64,000 nt of DNA from Caulobacter sp. 602-1 (GTDB taxonomy: Bacteria > Pseudomonadota > Alphaproteobacteria > Caulobacterales > Caulobacteraceae): contig NZ_RRYI01000012.1 of assembly GCF_003931565.1 (NCBI RefSeq), positions 62,001-126,000 on the forward strand, given 5' to 3'. The notes under the pieces are model-generated. The model was not told where the DNA came from and ran no database searches. It saw only the letters and a program-made list of their open reading frames with translations. The translations under genes and the position numbers were made by a program. Shown here one piece after another: positions 17,154-28,069 of the stretch (positions are counted from its first letter, which is position 1; the number at the start of each line of letters is the position of its first letter).

Positions 17154-19688
17154 CTAGAACAACGCCGCCACGCTCTCGGCGCTGTAGGGCTTCTGCAGCA
17201 CGGGCGTATCCCGGAACCGTTCCGGGAAGGCGGCGCTGTCGCCGAAGCCGGTGCCGAAGGCGAACGGCACGCCAGCGTCCTGCAGGGCCTCGGCCACCGG
17301 GAAGCTGGTCTCCTGGCCCAGATTGACATCCAGGATCGCGAACGGCGGCTTCTCGTCGTTGATGGCCTCGAACGCCTGGGCGACGCTGGAGGCGACGATG
17401 ACCTGTTTGACGCCCAGCCGGACCAGCATGTCCTCGAGATCCAGCGCGATGATCATGTTGTCCTCGAGCACCAGCATCCGCTCGGGCGCCCGCACCGGCG
17501 TGTCGGCCCGGCGCGGCTGGCTCACGGCGGCGGCCGCGCTCTCGCTGGAGACGTAGCGGCCAGGAATACGGATGCGGGCCTGCAAACCCTCGGTCCGATA
17601 GTCCAGGGCCACCTCGCCGTTCAGGTCGTGGGGGATCGAGTGCTCGATGATGGTCGAGCCAAAGCCCCGGCGGGTCGGCGGCTTGACCGGCGGACCGTCG
17701 CGCTCGCGCCAGTCGATGATCAGGTCGCCCTTGACGTCGCGCGTCCAGTCGATGGCCACGTGGCCGCGCTGGTCGCATAGAGCGCCGTACTTGGCCGAGT
17801 TGGTCATCATCTCATGGATGACCAGGGACAGGATCGAGAAGGCGTCCGGCGCCAGGGCGATCGGCGCGCCCTTGAGGCGAACCCGGTCGGCCTTGGTGGA
17901 CAGATAGGCCTCGGCCTCGGCGGTGATCAGGTCGCTGAGCGCCCCCGGCCCCCATTGGTGGCGGGTGATCTGGTCGTGAGCCCGGGCCAGGGCCTGGACG
18001 CGGCCGCCGACGACCTCGGCGAACGCCTCGACGGTCGAGACCCCGGCCTTGCTCTGGCTGATCAGGCCGCGGATCAGGCCCAGGATGTTGCGCACCCGGT
18101 GGTTCAGCTCGGCGATGAGCAGCTCCTGGCGCTGGTTGGCGCGCTGGCGCTCCTCGTCGGCCAGGTCGGTCAGGCGGAAGACGATCTCCAGCAGGCTCCC
18201 CCGCAGGCTCTCGGCCAGCGAACGTTCGACCGTGGTCCACGGCCGGCTCTGGCCGCGCACCGTCTCTTCCCAGGCCTCGAAACTCTTGCGCGGGGTCAGG
18301 CGGTCGCCCAGGGGGCCGACCTGGACCAGTTTGGCGGGCTTGCCGGCCCAGACCACAGTCTTGGCTTCCTCCTTGCGGAAGAAGATCAGGTAGTCGCGCG
18401 GCGTACGCGACAGCGGCACGGCCATCATGCCCGCCGCCTTCTGCGACCAGACGGTCGCCGAGGGCAGCAGGCCGGCGATCTCGTTGGTCGCGAAGACCGA
18501 ATGGGTGTCCTTTTCCCGCAGAATGCGCAGCAGAGTGTGGACGTCGCTGGCGTCTGGCGTGGAGTCGCGCAGGGTCAGCCGCCCCTCGAGCCACAGGGCC
18601 AGGCCATCGCAGCCGACCAGGCGGCACAGGTCGTCGAGGAACGGGATCAGACTGTCCGCCCCCTGGGGAGCGCTGACCACGGCGCTCATCATCCGGTCGT
18701 GCAGGTTGCGCGCCTCGGCCATGCGCCGGGTCTCGATCTCGCGCTCGCGGCTCTCCAGGGTCAGGGAAAACAGCTGGCCGAACAGCTCGGCGGCCGTGCG
18801 GCGCTCGTAGCTGATGTGCTTGGGCGCGTAGTGATGGCAGGCGAACAGGCCCCACAGCTTGCCGTCGCGCAGGATCGAGATCGACAGCGAGGCGGCCACC
18901 CCCATGTTGCGCAGATACTCGATGTGGATCGGCGAGACCGCGCGCAGCATGCTCATCGACAGGTCGACGGGCTCGCCCGCCGGGCTGGTCGGCGGGATGA
19001 TCGGCGAGACCTCGGCGTCGACGTCGGCGATGATCCGCAGCCAGTTGCGTTCGTAGAGGGCGCGGGCCTGCACGGGGATGTCCGAGGCCGGGTAGCGCTG
19101 GCCCAGGAACGAGCCAATGCCCGGCCGCACCGACTCGGCGATCACCTCGCCGGCGCCGTCATGGGCGAAGCGGTAGACCATCACCCGGTCGAATTCGGTC
19201 AGGGCCCGCACCTGGCGGGCGGCCTCGTGGCAAAAGTCCTCGAACGTCGGTCGCGCGGCGATGCGGGTCGTCATCGAGCGCACGGCCGAGGCGGCCTCGA
19301 TCAGGACATCGGGATGGCTGGGCTCGCCCTCGATGATCAGCAGACGGCCGGAATAGTGCAGGGCGAGGTCGAAGTCCTCGCCGCCGTCGACCAGGGGCTG
19401 GCCGAACATCCGCTCGACCGCGTCAGCGCCGCGCATGATCTGCAGGCGGCCGCGGATGTTGTGGAGGGCGTGGCCGCCCAGCACTTGGCTCAGGGGCTTG
19501 CCGATCAGGTCGGCGGGGGCCAGGCCCAGATAGCGCAGGGTGGTGGTCGAGGCATGGATCACCAGCCAGTCGGAATTGACCGCCAAAAGAAAGCCGAACG
19601 GCTGCACCGAGCCGAGAATGTGGATCGGCTCCCGATCGCAGTTGGTCAGGTCGACTTCAAACCCGGACATGGGCGCCGGTTCGGACAT
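17154..19688 (-). CDS. bphP: Bacteriophytochrome HWE histidine kinase with C-terminal receiver
   Basis: Red/far-red light-sensing kinase of 844 residues. Domains in order are PAS (about 10-120), GAF (about 145-310), PHY (to about 510), HWE-type kinase (about 530-740) and a response-regulator receiver (about 763-844). C17 in TNCDREPIHILGSVQP is the biliverdin attachment position. PASDIP (200-205), SPIHIEYLRNMGV with H255, and CHHYAP are the chromophore-pocket motifs, and PRKSF marks the PHY tongue. The usual QPHG reads QPFG. The kinase has ELNHRVRNIL and the WRE box that names the HWE group. The receiver retains the phospho-acceptor Asp (FAILDVNLG) and Lys (QKPYS). It overlaps the heme oxygenase gene by 32 bases. 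Confidence 0.93.
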   Translation of the reverse strand: MSEPAPMSGFEVDLTNCDREPIHILGSVQPFGFLLAVNSDWLVIHASTTTLRYLGLAPADLIGKPLSQVLGGHALHNIRGRLQIMRGADAVERMFGQPLVDGGEDFDLALHYSGRLLIIEGEPSHPDVLIEAASAVRSMTTRIAARPTFEDFCHEAARQVRALTEFDRVMVYRFAHDGAGEVIAESVRPGIGSFLGQRYPASDIPVQARALYERNWLRIIADVDAEVSPIIPPTSPAGEPVDLSMSMLRAVSPIHIEYLRNMGVAASLSISILRDGKLWGLFACHHYAPKHISYERRTAAELFGQLFSLTLESREREIETRRMAEARNLHDRMMSAVVSAPQGADSLIPFLDDLCRLVGCDGLALWLEGRLTLRDSTPDASDVHTLLRILREKDTHSVFATNEIAGLLPSATVWSQKAAGMMAVPLSRTPRDYLIFFRKEEAKTVVWAGKPAKLVQVGPLGDRLTPRKSFEAWEETVRGQSRPWTTVERSLAESLRGSLLEIVFRLTDLADEERQRANQRQELLIAELNHRVRNILGLIRGLISQSKAGVSTVEAFAEVVGGRVQALARAHDQITRHQWGPGALSDLITAEAEAYLSTKADRVRLKGAPIALAPDAFSILSLVIHEMMTNSAKYGALCDQRGHVAIDWTRDVKGDLIIDWRERDGPPVKPPTRRGFGSTIIEHSIPHDLNGEVALDYRTEGLQARIRIPGRYVSSESAAAAVSQPRRADTPVRAPERMLVLEDNMIIALDLEDMLVRLGVKQVIVASSVAQAFEAINDEKPPFAILDVNLGQETSFPVAEALQDAGVPFAFGTGFGDSAAFPERFRDTPVLQKPYSAESVAALF

Positions 19689-20244
19689 TCAGGGCTCCGG
19701 GCGGGACTATCGTCTCGAACACGTCCGAGAAGTACTGAAAGCCATATCGCGCTCCGGCCTCTACCTCGTCTGTCCGAGTCCCGACATTGGGTTTCTCAAG
19801 CCAAGCAAGAAATGTTCGCCAGAGGTCATCGCCCTCGCCCTGGGTCAGATAGGCCAGGGGCAGGTCGTGGCCGGACGCGCTGACCTGGCGGGCCAGGACG
19901 CGGGCGCCCAGACGCGAACCTTCCAGGACATAGAGCAGGCCGGCTCCGAAGTCCGGCGATGGAACGAGAGCCGTGGCGAACGGCGGGATTTCCAGGCCGA
20001 GGGCGGCGAGATCTCCGGCCAGGGCGGTGCGGCGGACGCGCCCGGGCCAGTCGGGCAGCCATTCGGCGACCCCGGCCCGTTCCAGAGCCCGTTCCAGCGG
20101 CGCTATGGCCAGGGCCGAAGCCGAAAGGAACGCGCCATATCCCACAGTCGTCTCGATACGCCAGGCGGCGACCTGGGCGTCCAGAGCGGCATGGCTCTCG
20201 GAGGTGGCCGCGCGCAGGCGGTCGCGAAGCGAACTTTCGGACAA
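19657..20244 (-). CDS. bphO: Biliverdin-producing heme oxygenase
   Basis: Opens heme to biliverdin, the chromophore of the phytochrome encoded next. The heme-ligand region LRAATSESHAALDAQ is near residue 10 and the distal helix YVLEGSRLGARVLARQ is typical of bacterial HO/BphO proteins. I chose a TTG start preceded by GGGGGA: the product (195 residues) has family length and the start falls about 50 bases after a stress-type promoter. A longer GTG start 111 bases upstream would lie above that promoter. The 32-base overlap with bphP indicates a two-gene operon. Confidence 0.85.
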   Translation of the reverse strand: MSESSLRDRLRAATSESHAALDAQVAAWRIETTVGYGAFLSASALAIAPLERALERAGVAEWLPDWPGRVRRTALAGDLAALGLEIPPFATALVPSPDFGAGLLYVLEGSRLGARVLARQVSASGHDLPLAYLTQGEGDDLWRTFLAWLEKPNVGTRTDEVEAGARYGFQYFSDVFETIVPPGALNVRTGAHVRV

Positions 20245-20299
20245 ATTTCCCCCAGCCGGATCGAACCCGTCACGCGGAAGGGGCGACACAATCCGTCGT

Positions 20300-20324
20300 A
20301 ACACTGACGTCGCCGATTGGTTCC
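20300..20324 (-). promoter_or_regulatory. GGAAC-N16-TGTT, candidate EcfG/SigT promoter of bphO-bphP
   Basis: On the minus strand GGAAC and TGTT are 16 bases apart; the general-stress sigma (EcfG, SigT in Caulobacter) consensus is GGAAC-N16/17-CGTT, so there is one mismatch. The predicted transcript would start about 50 bases before the chosen TTG of bphO. Inference from motif only. Confidence 0.4.
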
Positions 20325-20405
20325 GCCCACATGACAGGACAGTAAGGTTTACCACGTCGGGCGCGATGCTAGGGTCGAGCCCGACTGTTCAGGAGATCTT
20401 CTCGC

Positions 20406-23285
20406 ATGATCCGCACCGCCAAGCTGGCCTTCGTGGCCGCGGCCTTTTCCACCACGGCCCTCTCCACGCTGGGATGGGCGCCGATGGCCATGGCGGCCAC
20501 GAAGGCCAAGCCTCAGGCGAGGCCGGCCGTCGCCGCGGCGCGTCCGCCGATCACGGTGCCGCCGATCGTCTACCAGCAGCGTGTGCTGGCCAACGGCCTG
20601 AAGGTCTACACCTCGCGCGACACGACCACGCCGAACGTCTCGGTTCAGGTCTGGTACGGCGTCGGCTCCAAGGACGACCCGCGCGGACGGTCGGGATTCG
20701 CGCACCTCTTCGAACACCTGATGTTCAAGGCCACCCGCAACATGCCCAGCGAGACGCTGGACCGCCTGACCGAGGACGTGGGCGGCTTCAACAACGCCTC
20801 CACCTGGGACGACTTCACCAACTATTACGAGGTCGCGCCGGCCAACCACCTGGAGCGTCTGCTCTGGGCCGAAAGCGACCGCCTCAAGTCGCTGGTCATC
20901 GACGAGGCGGTGTTCGCCTCCGAACGCGACGTCGTGAAGGAAGAGCTGCGCCAGCGCGTCCTGGCCGACCCGTACGGCCGCTTCTTCGCGCTGTCGATCC
21001 CGCAGCAGTCGTTCACCACCCACCCCTACCAGCGCCCCGGCATCGGCTCGATCGAGGAGCTGGACGCGGCGACGGTCGACGACGTCCGCGCCTTCCACGC
21101 CACCTACTACCGGCCGGACAACGCGGCCCTGATCGTCGTCGGCAATTTCGATCAGGCCAGGCTGGACGCGATGATCGACCAGTATTTCGGCCCCCTGAAG
21201 ACGCCGGCCGGAACGATCCCGAAGGTGACCGTGGTCGAACCGCCCCGCACCGGCCCCAAGAGCGTCAACACCTACGGTCCCAACGTGCCGCTGCCGGCGC
21301 TGGCCATCACCTGGCTGGCCCCGGCCGCCGCCGACAAGGACACCCCCGCCCTGACGGTGCTGGACGCGGTTCTGTCGGCCGGCAAGTCCTCGCGGCTCTA
21401 TGACAGCCTGGTCTACGACCAGAAGATCGCCCAGTCGGTGTTCTCCAGCGCCCCCAACAACGCCCAGCCGGGCCTGTTCTATGTCGGCGCGGTGATGGCC
21501 GGCGGCAAGACGGTGGCCCAAGGCGAAGCGGCCCTGCGCGCCCAGGTCGCCCGCGTCCGCGATGGCCTGGTCACCCCCGCAGAGCTCGCCGAGGCCAAGG
21601 CCGGCCTGCTGGCCGACGCCGTCCGCCGCCGGGAGGAGATCGACGGCCGCGGCTTCGCGCTCGGCTACGCCCTTGAGACCGAGGGCGATCCGGCCGTCGC
21701 CAACACCGCCCTGGCCAAGCTGCAGGCCGTCACCGCCGCCGACATCCAGCGCGTGGCGAAGAAGTATCTGGCCGACGACCGCCGCACGGTGATCCGCTAC
21801 CTGCCGGAAAAGGACCGCCCGGCCGGCGAGAAGGACGCCACGCCGCCGATCCCGAAGGTCGCCTCGGTCAAGTTCGACGGCGCGGTCACCACGCTCGCGC
21901 CGGAAGGCGAACGCGAGACGCCGCCCGCCATCGGCGCGCCGGTGCCGGCCGTGATGCCCAGCCCGGCCGAGAAGACCCTGGCCAACGGCCTGCGGGTCAT
22001 CGTCGCCAAGTCCAGCGACCTGCCGCTGATCACCGCCGACCTGACCGTCAAGGGCGGGGCCAGCTCGGATCCCGCCGGCCTGGCCGGCACGTCGAACCTG
22101 ACCTCGGAGCTGCTGACCGAAGGCACCACCACGCGTTCGGCCACCCAGGTCGCCCGCGAGACCGAGGCCCTGGGCGCCAATCTGGAAGCTGGCTCCGGCT
22201 GGGAGGCCGCCTCGCTGACCCTCAGCGTCACGGCCAACAACGCCGCCCCGGCCATGGCCATCATGGCCGACGTCGCCGAGCACCCGACCTTCTCCGCCGA
22301 GGAGCTGGACCGCGTCCGCACCGAGACCCTGGACGGCCTGTCGGTCTCGTTCCAGCGTCCGGGCACGCTGGCCGCCTTCGCCACCGCGCCCGTGCTCTAC
22401 GCCGGATCGGCCTATGGCCACGTGGCCGGCGGCACGCCCGGCTCGCTGCCGAAGATCAAGCGCGCGGATCTGGCCAAGACCCATGCCGCCTACTGGCGTC
22501 CGGACAACGCCGTGCTGGTGCTGACCGGCAACCTGACGCCGGAGGCCGGCTTCGCCTTGGCCGAGAAGGCCTTTGGATCGTGGAAGAAGCCCGCCGCGCC
22601 GCCGCCGGCCCCGCCGGCCGCGCCGACCGGCTACGCGCCGCGCAACGTCGTCATCGACCTGCCCGGCACAGGCCAGGCCGCCGTGGTGCTGGCCAAGCCA
22701 GCCATCACCCGCGCCGACCCGAACTACTACCAGGGCGTGGTCGCCAACACGGTGCTGGGCGTCGGCTTCAGCTCGCGCCTGAACCAGGAGATCCGCATCA
22801 AGCGCGGCCTGTCCTACGGGGCCGGCTCCAGCCTGACGCCGCAAGGCCGTTTCGGCGGCTTCTCGGCCCGGGTGCAGACCAAGAACGCGTCGGCCGGCGA
22901 GGTCGTCACCCTGACCCGCGCCGAGCTGACCCGCCTGGGCGCCGAACCGGCCTCGGCCGGCGAACTGGCCGCGCGCAAGTCGGTGCTGGTCGGCAACTTC
23001 GGACGGGACCTCGGCACCTCGGAAGGCCTGGCCAACATTCTGGGCAACTACGCCGTCTACGGCGTGCCCCTGACCGAGATCCAGAGCTACGCCGCCAAGG
23101 TCGAGGCCGTGACGCCGGAGGAGGTCCAGGCCTTCGCCAAGGCCAAGCTGGACCCGGCCCAGATGAGCGTCATCGTCGCCGGCGACGCCAAGGCCATGGG
23201 CGCGGACCTGGCCAAGGCCGCGCCGAACGCCACGGTGATCCCGGCCGACAAGCTGGACCTCGACGCGTCGAGCCTGACCAAATAA
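20406..23285 (+). CDS. M16-family zinc protease with two M16 units
   Basis: Exported pitrilysin-like metallopeptidase of 959 residues. A signal peptide covers about residues 1-31 (WAPMAMAA). The first M16 unit has the inverted zinc motif HLFEH at 100-104, with the third ligand in the downstream FASERDVVKEELRQ glutamate region. A second M16 unit begins near residue 515 and lacks HxxEH at the matching place (GTSNLTSELLTEGTTT), so it is the usual inactive partner half that closes the clamshell. AGGAGA precedes the ATG. It is divergent from the bphO-bphP operon and is followed by an amine oxidase gene after 35 bases. Confidence 0.93.
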   Translation: MIRTAKLAFVAAAFSTTALSTLGWAPMAMAATKAKPQARPAVAAARPPITVPPIVYQQRVLANGLKVYTSRDTTTPNVSVQVWYGVGSKDDPRGRSGFAHLFEHLMFKATRNMPSETLDRLTEDVGGFNNASTWDDFTNYYEVAPANHLERLLWAESDRLKSLVIDEAVFASERDVVKEELRQRVLADPYGRFFALSIPQQSFTTHPYQRPGIGSIEELDAATVDDVRAFHATYYRPDNAALIVVGNFDQARLDAMIDQYFGPLKTPAGTIPKVTVVEPPRTGPKSVNTYGPNVPLPALAITWLAPAAADKDTPALTVLDAVLSAGKSSRLYDSLVYDQKIAQSVFSSAPNNAQPGLFYVGAVMAGGKTVAQGEAALRAQVARVRDGLVTPAELAEAKAGLLADAVRRREEIDGRGFALGYALETEGDPAVANTALAKLQAVTAADIQRVAKKYLADDRRTVIRYLPEKDRPAGEKDATPPIPKVASVKFDGAVTTLAPEGERETPPAIGAPVPAVMPSPAEKTLANGLRVIVAKSSDLPLITADLTVKGGASSDPAGLAGTSNLTSELLTEGTTTRSATQVARETEALGANLEAGSGWEAASLTLSVTANNAAPAMAIMADVAEHPTFSAEELDRVRTETLDGLSVSFQRPGTLAAFATAPVLYAGSAYGHVAGGTPGSLPKIKRADLAKTHAAYWRPDNAVLVLTGNLTPEAGFALAEKAFGSWKKPAAPPPAPPAAPTGYAPRNVVIDLPGTGQAAVVLAKPAITRADPNYYQGVVANTVLGVGFSSRLNQEIRIKRGLSYGAGSSLTPQGRFGGFSARVQTKNASAGEVVTLTRAELTRLGAEPASAGELAARKSVLVGNFGRDLGTSEGLANILGNYAVYGVPLTEIQSYAAKVEAVTPEEVQAFAKAKLDPAQMSVIVAGDAKAMGADLAKAAPNATVIPADKLDLDASSLTK

Positions 23286-23320
23286 GGGAACGGCTGGTCC
23301 CACGATCCGATTGAGGTCTC

Positions 23321-24553
23321 ATGGACGAGGTCGACATCGCGATCGTGGGCGCCGGCGCCGCCGGGCTCGCCGCCGCCGAGGCCGTGGCCGCCAGCGGGCT
23401 CAAGGGTGTCTTGCTGGAGGCTCGCGACCGTCTCGGAGGCCGCGCCCATACGATCCCCACCTCCGTCGGCCCCATCGATCTGGGCTGCGAGTGGCTGCAC
23501 TCTGCCGACGTGAATCCTCTGGTCGCCAGGGTCGAGGCCCTGGGCCTGACGCTCGACAAGACCCCGCCGCCCTGGGCCAACATCGCCGACAGCCCGGACT
23601 TCAGCCGCGAAGAACGCGCCGCGTTCGGCGAGGCGTTCCTGGCCCTCGACGCCCGGCTCGAGGCGGCCGCCAAGGACGGCGGCCCCGACCGCCCGGCCTC
23701 GGACCTGATGGATCCCGACAGCCCCTGGACCCCGCTGCTGAACGCCTTCAGCGCCTTCTACAACGGCGCGGAGTTCGATCAGGTCTCGCTGCGCGACTAC
23801 GCCGCCTATGAAGACACCGAGGTCAATTGGCGGGTGGCCGAAGGCTATGGAACAGCCATTTCGCGCCTGGGCGGCGGCCTGCCGACGCGCCTGTCCTGCC
23901 CCGTCTCGATGATCCGCCACGACGGTCCGCGCGTGGTGCTGGAGACGGCGCTGGGCGCGCTTTCGGCCAGGACGGTGATCGTCTGCGCGCCCACCGCGAT
24001 CCTCGCCGCGGGCGCCTTGCGATTCATGCCCGCCCTGCCCGACAAGCTGGACGCCGCCGCCGGCCTGCCGCTGGGCCTGGCCGACAAGGTGTTCCTGAAG
24101 CTGGACGAGCCGGACATGTTCCCGCCGGAGACCCAGCTCTATTCCGACCCTCGCGTCACGGCGACCGGCGCCTATCACCTACGGCCGCTGCACAGGCCGA
24201 TGATCGAGGTGTTCCTGGGCGGCGCCCACGCCCGCGCGCTGGAGGGCCAGGGACCCGGCGCGGCGGCGGCCTTCGCGGTCGACGGGCTGGTCGGCGTGTA
24301 CGGCGGCGGCATCCGATCGAAGGTCCACGTGATCGCCGAGACGCACTGGGCCGCCGACCCTTTCGCCGGCGGCTCCTATTCCCACGCCCTGCCCGGCCAT
24401 GCCGGCGCAAGGGCCGTGCTGGCCGCGCCGGTCGACCAGCGCCTGTTCTTCGCCGGCGAGGCCTGCAGCCCCAACTTCTTCTCCACCGCCCACGGCGCCT
24501 GGCTGACGGGCCAGGCGGCGGCGCGGGCGGCTATCGAGAGCCTCAAGCCTTAG
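23321..24553 (+). CDS. Flavin amine oxidase family protein
   Basis: FAD-dependent oxidase of the monoamine oxidase superfamily, 410 residues. The FAD-binding GAGAAGLAAAEAVAASGLKG and the GG motif RLGGRAHT are at the N-terminus. The C-terminal FAD-contact segment LFFAGEACSPNFFSTAHGAW is intact. No signal peptide is seen, so it is probably cytoplasmic. GAGG precedes the ATG by 5 bases. It may be co-transcribed with the M16 protease gene. The amine substrate cannot be named. Its 3' end overlaps the mscL 3' end by 11 bases. Confidence 0.88.
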   Translation: MDEVDIAIVGAGAAGLAAAEAVAASGLKGVLLEARDRLGGRAHTIPTSVGPIDLGCEWLHSADVNPLVARVEALGLTLDKTPPPWANIADSPDFSREERAAFGEAFLALDARLEAAAKDGGPDRPASDLMDPDSPWTPLLNAFSAFYNGAEFDQVSLRDYAAYEDTEVNWRVAEGYGTAISRLGGGLPTRLSCPVSMIRHDGPRVVLETALGALSARTVIVCAPTAILAAGALRFMPALPDKLDAAAGLPLGLADKVFLKLDEPDMFPPETQLYSDPRVTATGAYHLRPLHRPMIEVFLGGAHARALEGQGPGAAAAFAVDGLVGVYGGGIRSKVHVIAETHWAADPFAGGSYSHALPGHAGARAVLAAPVDQRLFFAGEACSPNFFSTAHGAWLTGQAAARAAIESLKP

Positions 24554-24965
24554 GCTTGGCCAGCAAGTCGCGGATTTCGGTCAGCAGCTTCTCTTCCGGC
24601 GTCGGAGCCGGCGGGGCGCTGGGCGCGGGCTGCTCAGCGTCCTGGCGGCGGATGCCATTGACCACCTTGACCAGCAGGAACACCACCATCGCGACGATGA
24701 AGAACTGGATCAGGGTGTTGATGAAGGCGCCGTACATGATCGAGACCTTCTCGACCGCCTCGGTCGCCGGATCCTCGGGCCGCAGCACCCATTCCAGCTT
24801 GGAGAAGTCGAGGCCGCCGGTCAGCAGCCCGATCGGCGGCATGATCACCTGGTCGACCAGACTCTTGACGATGCCGTTGAACGCCGCTCCGATGATCACA
24901 CCGACAGCCAGGTCGATGACGTTGCCCCGGGCGATGAACTCGCGGAATTCCTTGACGACGCTCAT
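24543..24965 (-). CDS. mscL: Large-conductance mechanosensitive channel MscL
   Basis: Homopentameric inner-membrane channel that opens under high membrane tension to release solutes after osmotic downshock. At 140 residues it has family length. It starts MSVVKEFREFIARGNVIDLA, continues with TM1 AVGVIIGAAFNGIVKSLVDQ, and has TM2 near residues 75-100 and a charged C-terminal helix ending EEKLLTEIRDLLA. It is monocistronic and convergent with the amine oxidase gene. Confidence 0.96.
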   Translation of the reverse strand: MSVVKEFREFIARGNVIDLAVGVIIGAAFNGIVKSLVDQVIMPPIGLLTGGLDFSKLEWVLRPEDPATEAVEKVSIMYGAFINTLIQFFIVAMVVFLLVKVVNGIRRQDAEQPAPSAPPAPTPEEKLLTEIRDLLAKPKA

Positions 24966-25047
24966 GACAAAACTCTCGCTGCCTCGAATACGGCGCGAAG
25001 GCTGAAGGCGTTCGCCGTCCAGGGTCAACCCCGGGTCACGATTGTTG

Positions 25048-25338
25048 TTATTCGTCGCCGTCGGCGTTGAGGCGGGCGCGCAGTTCCTTGCCGCTCTTGA
25101 AGAACGGCACGTGCTTGGCGCGGACGTCCACCGCCTCGCCGGTGCGCGGGTTACGACCGGTGCGGGCGGGGCGCGAGCGGACCGACAAGGCCCCAAAACC
25201 GCGCAGCTCGACGCGGCCGCCGTCCTCCAGGGCTCCGATCATGCGCTCAAGGATCACGCCGACCACGCGTTCGACGTCTTTCTGCGTCAGGTGCGGATTT
25301 TCATTCGCGAGCCTGGCGATGAGTTCAGACTTGATCAT
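25048..25338 (-). CDS. ihfB: Integration host factor subunit beta
   Basis: DNA-bending HU/IHF-family subunit, 96 residues. It starts MIKSELIARLANENPHLTQKD, has the DNA-contact region GRVELRGFGALSVR and the intercalating-arm core GRNPRTGE, and a typical C-terminal acidic tail. The similarity to IhfB rather than HU lies in the N-terminus and in VPFFKSGKELR. It follows rpsA on the same strand, the classic rpsA-ihfB order, but a terminator-type hairpin and 224 bases separate the two, so it likely has its own promoter. Confidence 0.95.
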   Translation of the reverse strand: MIKSELIARLANENPHLTQKDVERVVGVILERMIGALEDGGRVELRGFGALSVRSRPARTGRNPRTGEAVDVRAKHVPFFKSGKELRARLNADGDE

Positions 25339-25500
25339 CGATATCCCCGGAACGCCCTTGGGAGGAGAAAGGCGCGAGCGGACCTTTGCCCAACGATGGC
25401 TGAGTCTTCAAGGGGTTGCGTGAGATTCTCGAACGGGGTTCGGTTAACGGCCGCCCTTCGCCAACCCTTCGCCGCGCGGATGACCACGAACTGCCCGGCA

Positions 25501-25534
25501 AAAGAAAACGGCGGCCGGATCGCTCCGGCCGCCG
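25501..25534 (-). terminator. Rho-independent terminator of rpsA
   Basis: On the minus strand CGGCGGCCGGA and TCCGGCCGCCG form an 11-bp perfect stem with a four-base loop, followed by TTTTCTTT. It begins 29 bases after the rpsA stop codon. This is the strongest intrinsic terminator in this part of the window. Confidence 0.9.
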
Positions 25535-25562
25535 CTGACTTCAACCCACAAGGGGAGGAAGA

Positions 25563-27272
<1,710 letters not shown>

Positions 27273-27371
27273 GCTGATCTTTAGTCTCGTAGGTTGGGGG
27301 AAGCCCTGTGATGAGCGCCGCTGGAGAAAGCGGTTCTCGGGATTCCGGATGAAATGGGTTTGTCTGCGGTC

Positions 27372-27394
27372 CCGCGATGTTCTCTCTATCGCGG
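27372..27394. repeat. CCGCGAT-N9-ATCGCGG hairpin in the rpsA leader
   Basis: A 7-bp perfect inverted repeat with a 9-base loop lies 100-122 bases before the rpsA start codon, in the cmk-rpsA gap. It may be a weak terminator for cmk or part of an rpsA leader. No U-tract follows it on the minus strand. Confidence 0.35.
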
Positions 27395-27423
27395 CGAGGT
27401 CGGCGGTGGATTTGCCCTACCGG

Positions 27424-28068
27424 CTAGAGCCGGTGGTGGGCGCGCGCGTCCTCGACGATACGGCGGGCCGCATCGAAGGCCTGCTCTATAGTCATTTCCG
27501 ACGTGTCGAGCAAGACGGCGTCTCGCGCCTGAGTCATCGGCGCGTCCTTGCGGCCGCCGTCTCGCGCGTCGCGCTTGTGGATATCGGCCAGGATGTCCTC
27601 GAAATCCACGGCCTCGCCCTGGCCCGTCAGCTGCTTCCAGCGCCGCTCGGCGCGGATCTCGGGACGCGCGGTGACGTACAGCTTGGCCGGCGCGCCGGGG
27701 GCGATCACCGTGCCGATGTCGCGCCCATCCAGCACCGCGCCGGGCTCGCGGCGGGTGAAGTCGCGCTGCAGGTCGAACAGGGCCGCCCGAACGCCGGGAT
27801 GCACGGCCACGCGGCTGGCGGCCTCGCCGGCCGCGCGCGTCCGCACCTCGGCGCGGTCCAGGTCCGAAAGATCCAGGGCGCGCGCCACGCCCTCGGCCGC
27901 GATCGGGTCGTCCAGGTCTCCCGCCCCGGCGAGCACGCCCACGCCCACGGCGCGATACAACAGGCCGGTGTCGAGCAGGGGATAGCCATAAAGCGCCGCC
28001 AGGCGTCCGGCGATGGTGCCCTTGCCCGAGGCGGCGGGGCCGTCGACGGCGATGACGAAGCCCGCCAC
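27424..28068 (-). CDS. cmk: Cytidylate kinase
   Basis: Phosphorylates CMP and dCMP with ATP in pyrimidine nucleotide recycling. The 214-residue protein has the P-loop DGPAASGKGTIAGRLA at the start, the LDTGLLYRAVGVG CMP-site region and the LDGRDIGTVIAP motif. The GTG start is one base after the aroA stop codon, so it is probably translationally coupled. The aroA-cmk-rpsA order is conserved widely in bacteria. Confidence 0.96.
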   Translation of the reverse strand: MAGFVIAVDGPAASGKGTIAGRLAALYGYPLLDTGLLYRAVGVGVLAGAGDLDDPIAAEGVARALDLSDLDRAEVRTRAAGEAASRVAVHPGVRAALFDLQRDFTRREPGAVLDGRDIGTVIAPGAPAKLYVTARPEIRAERRWKQLTGQGEAVDFEDILADIHKRDARDGGRKDAPMTQARDAVLLDTSEMTIEQAFDAARRIVEDARAHHRL

Positions 28069-28069
28069 G

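Noticed and set aside
20349..23303. Open frame of about 980 codons antisense to the M16 protease
   Set aside because: Low-complexity Gly/Arg/Gln-rich translation with no family motif, opposite an unmistakable protease gene.
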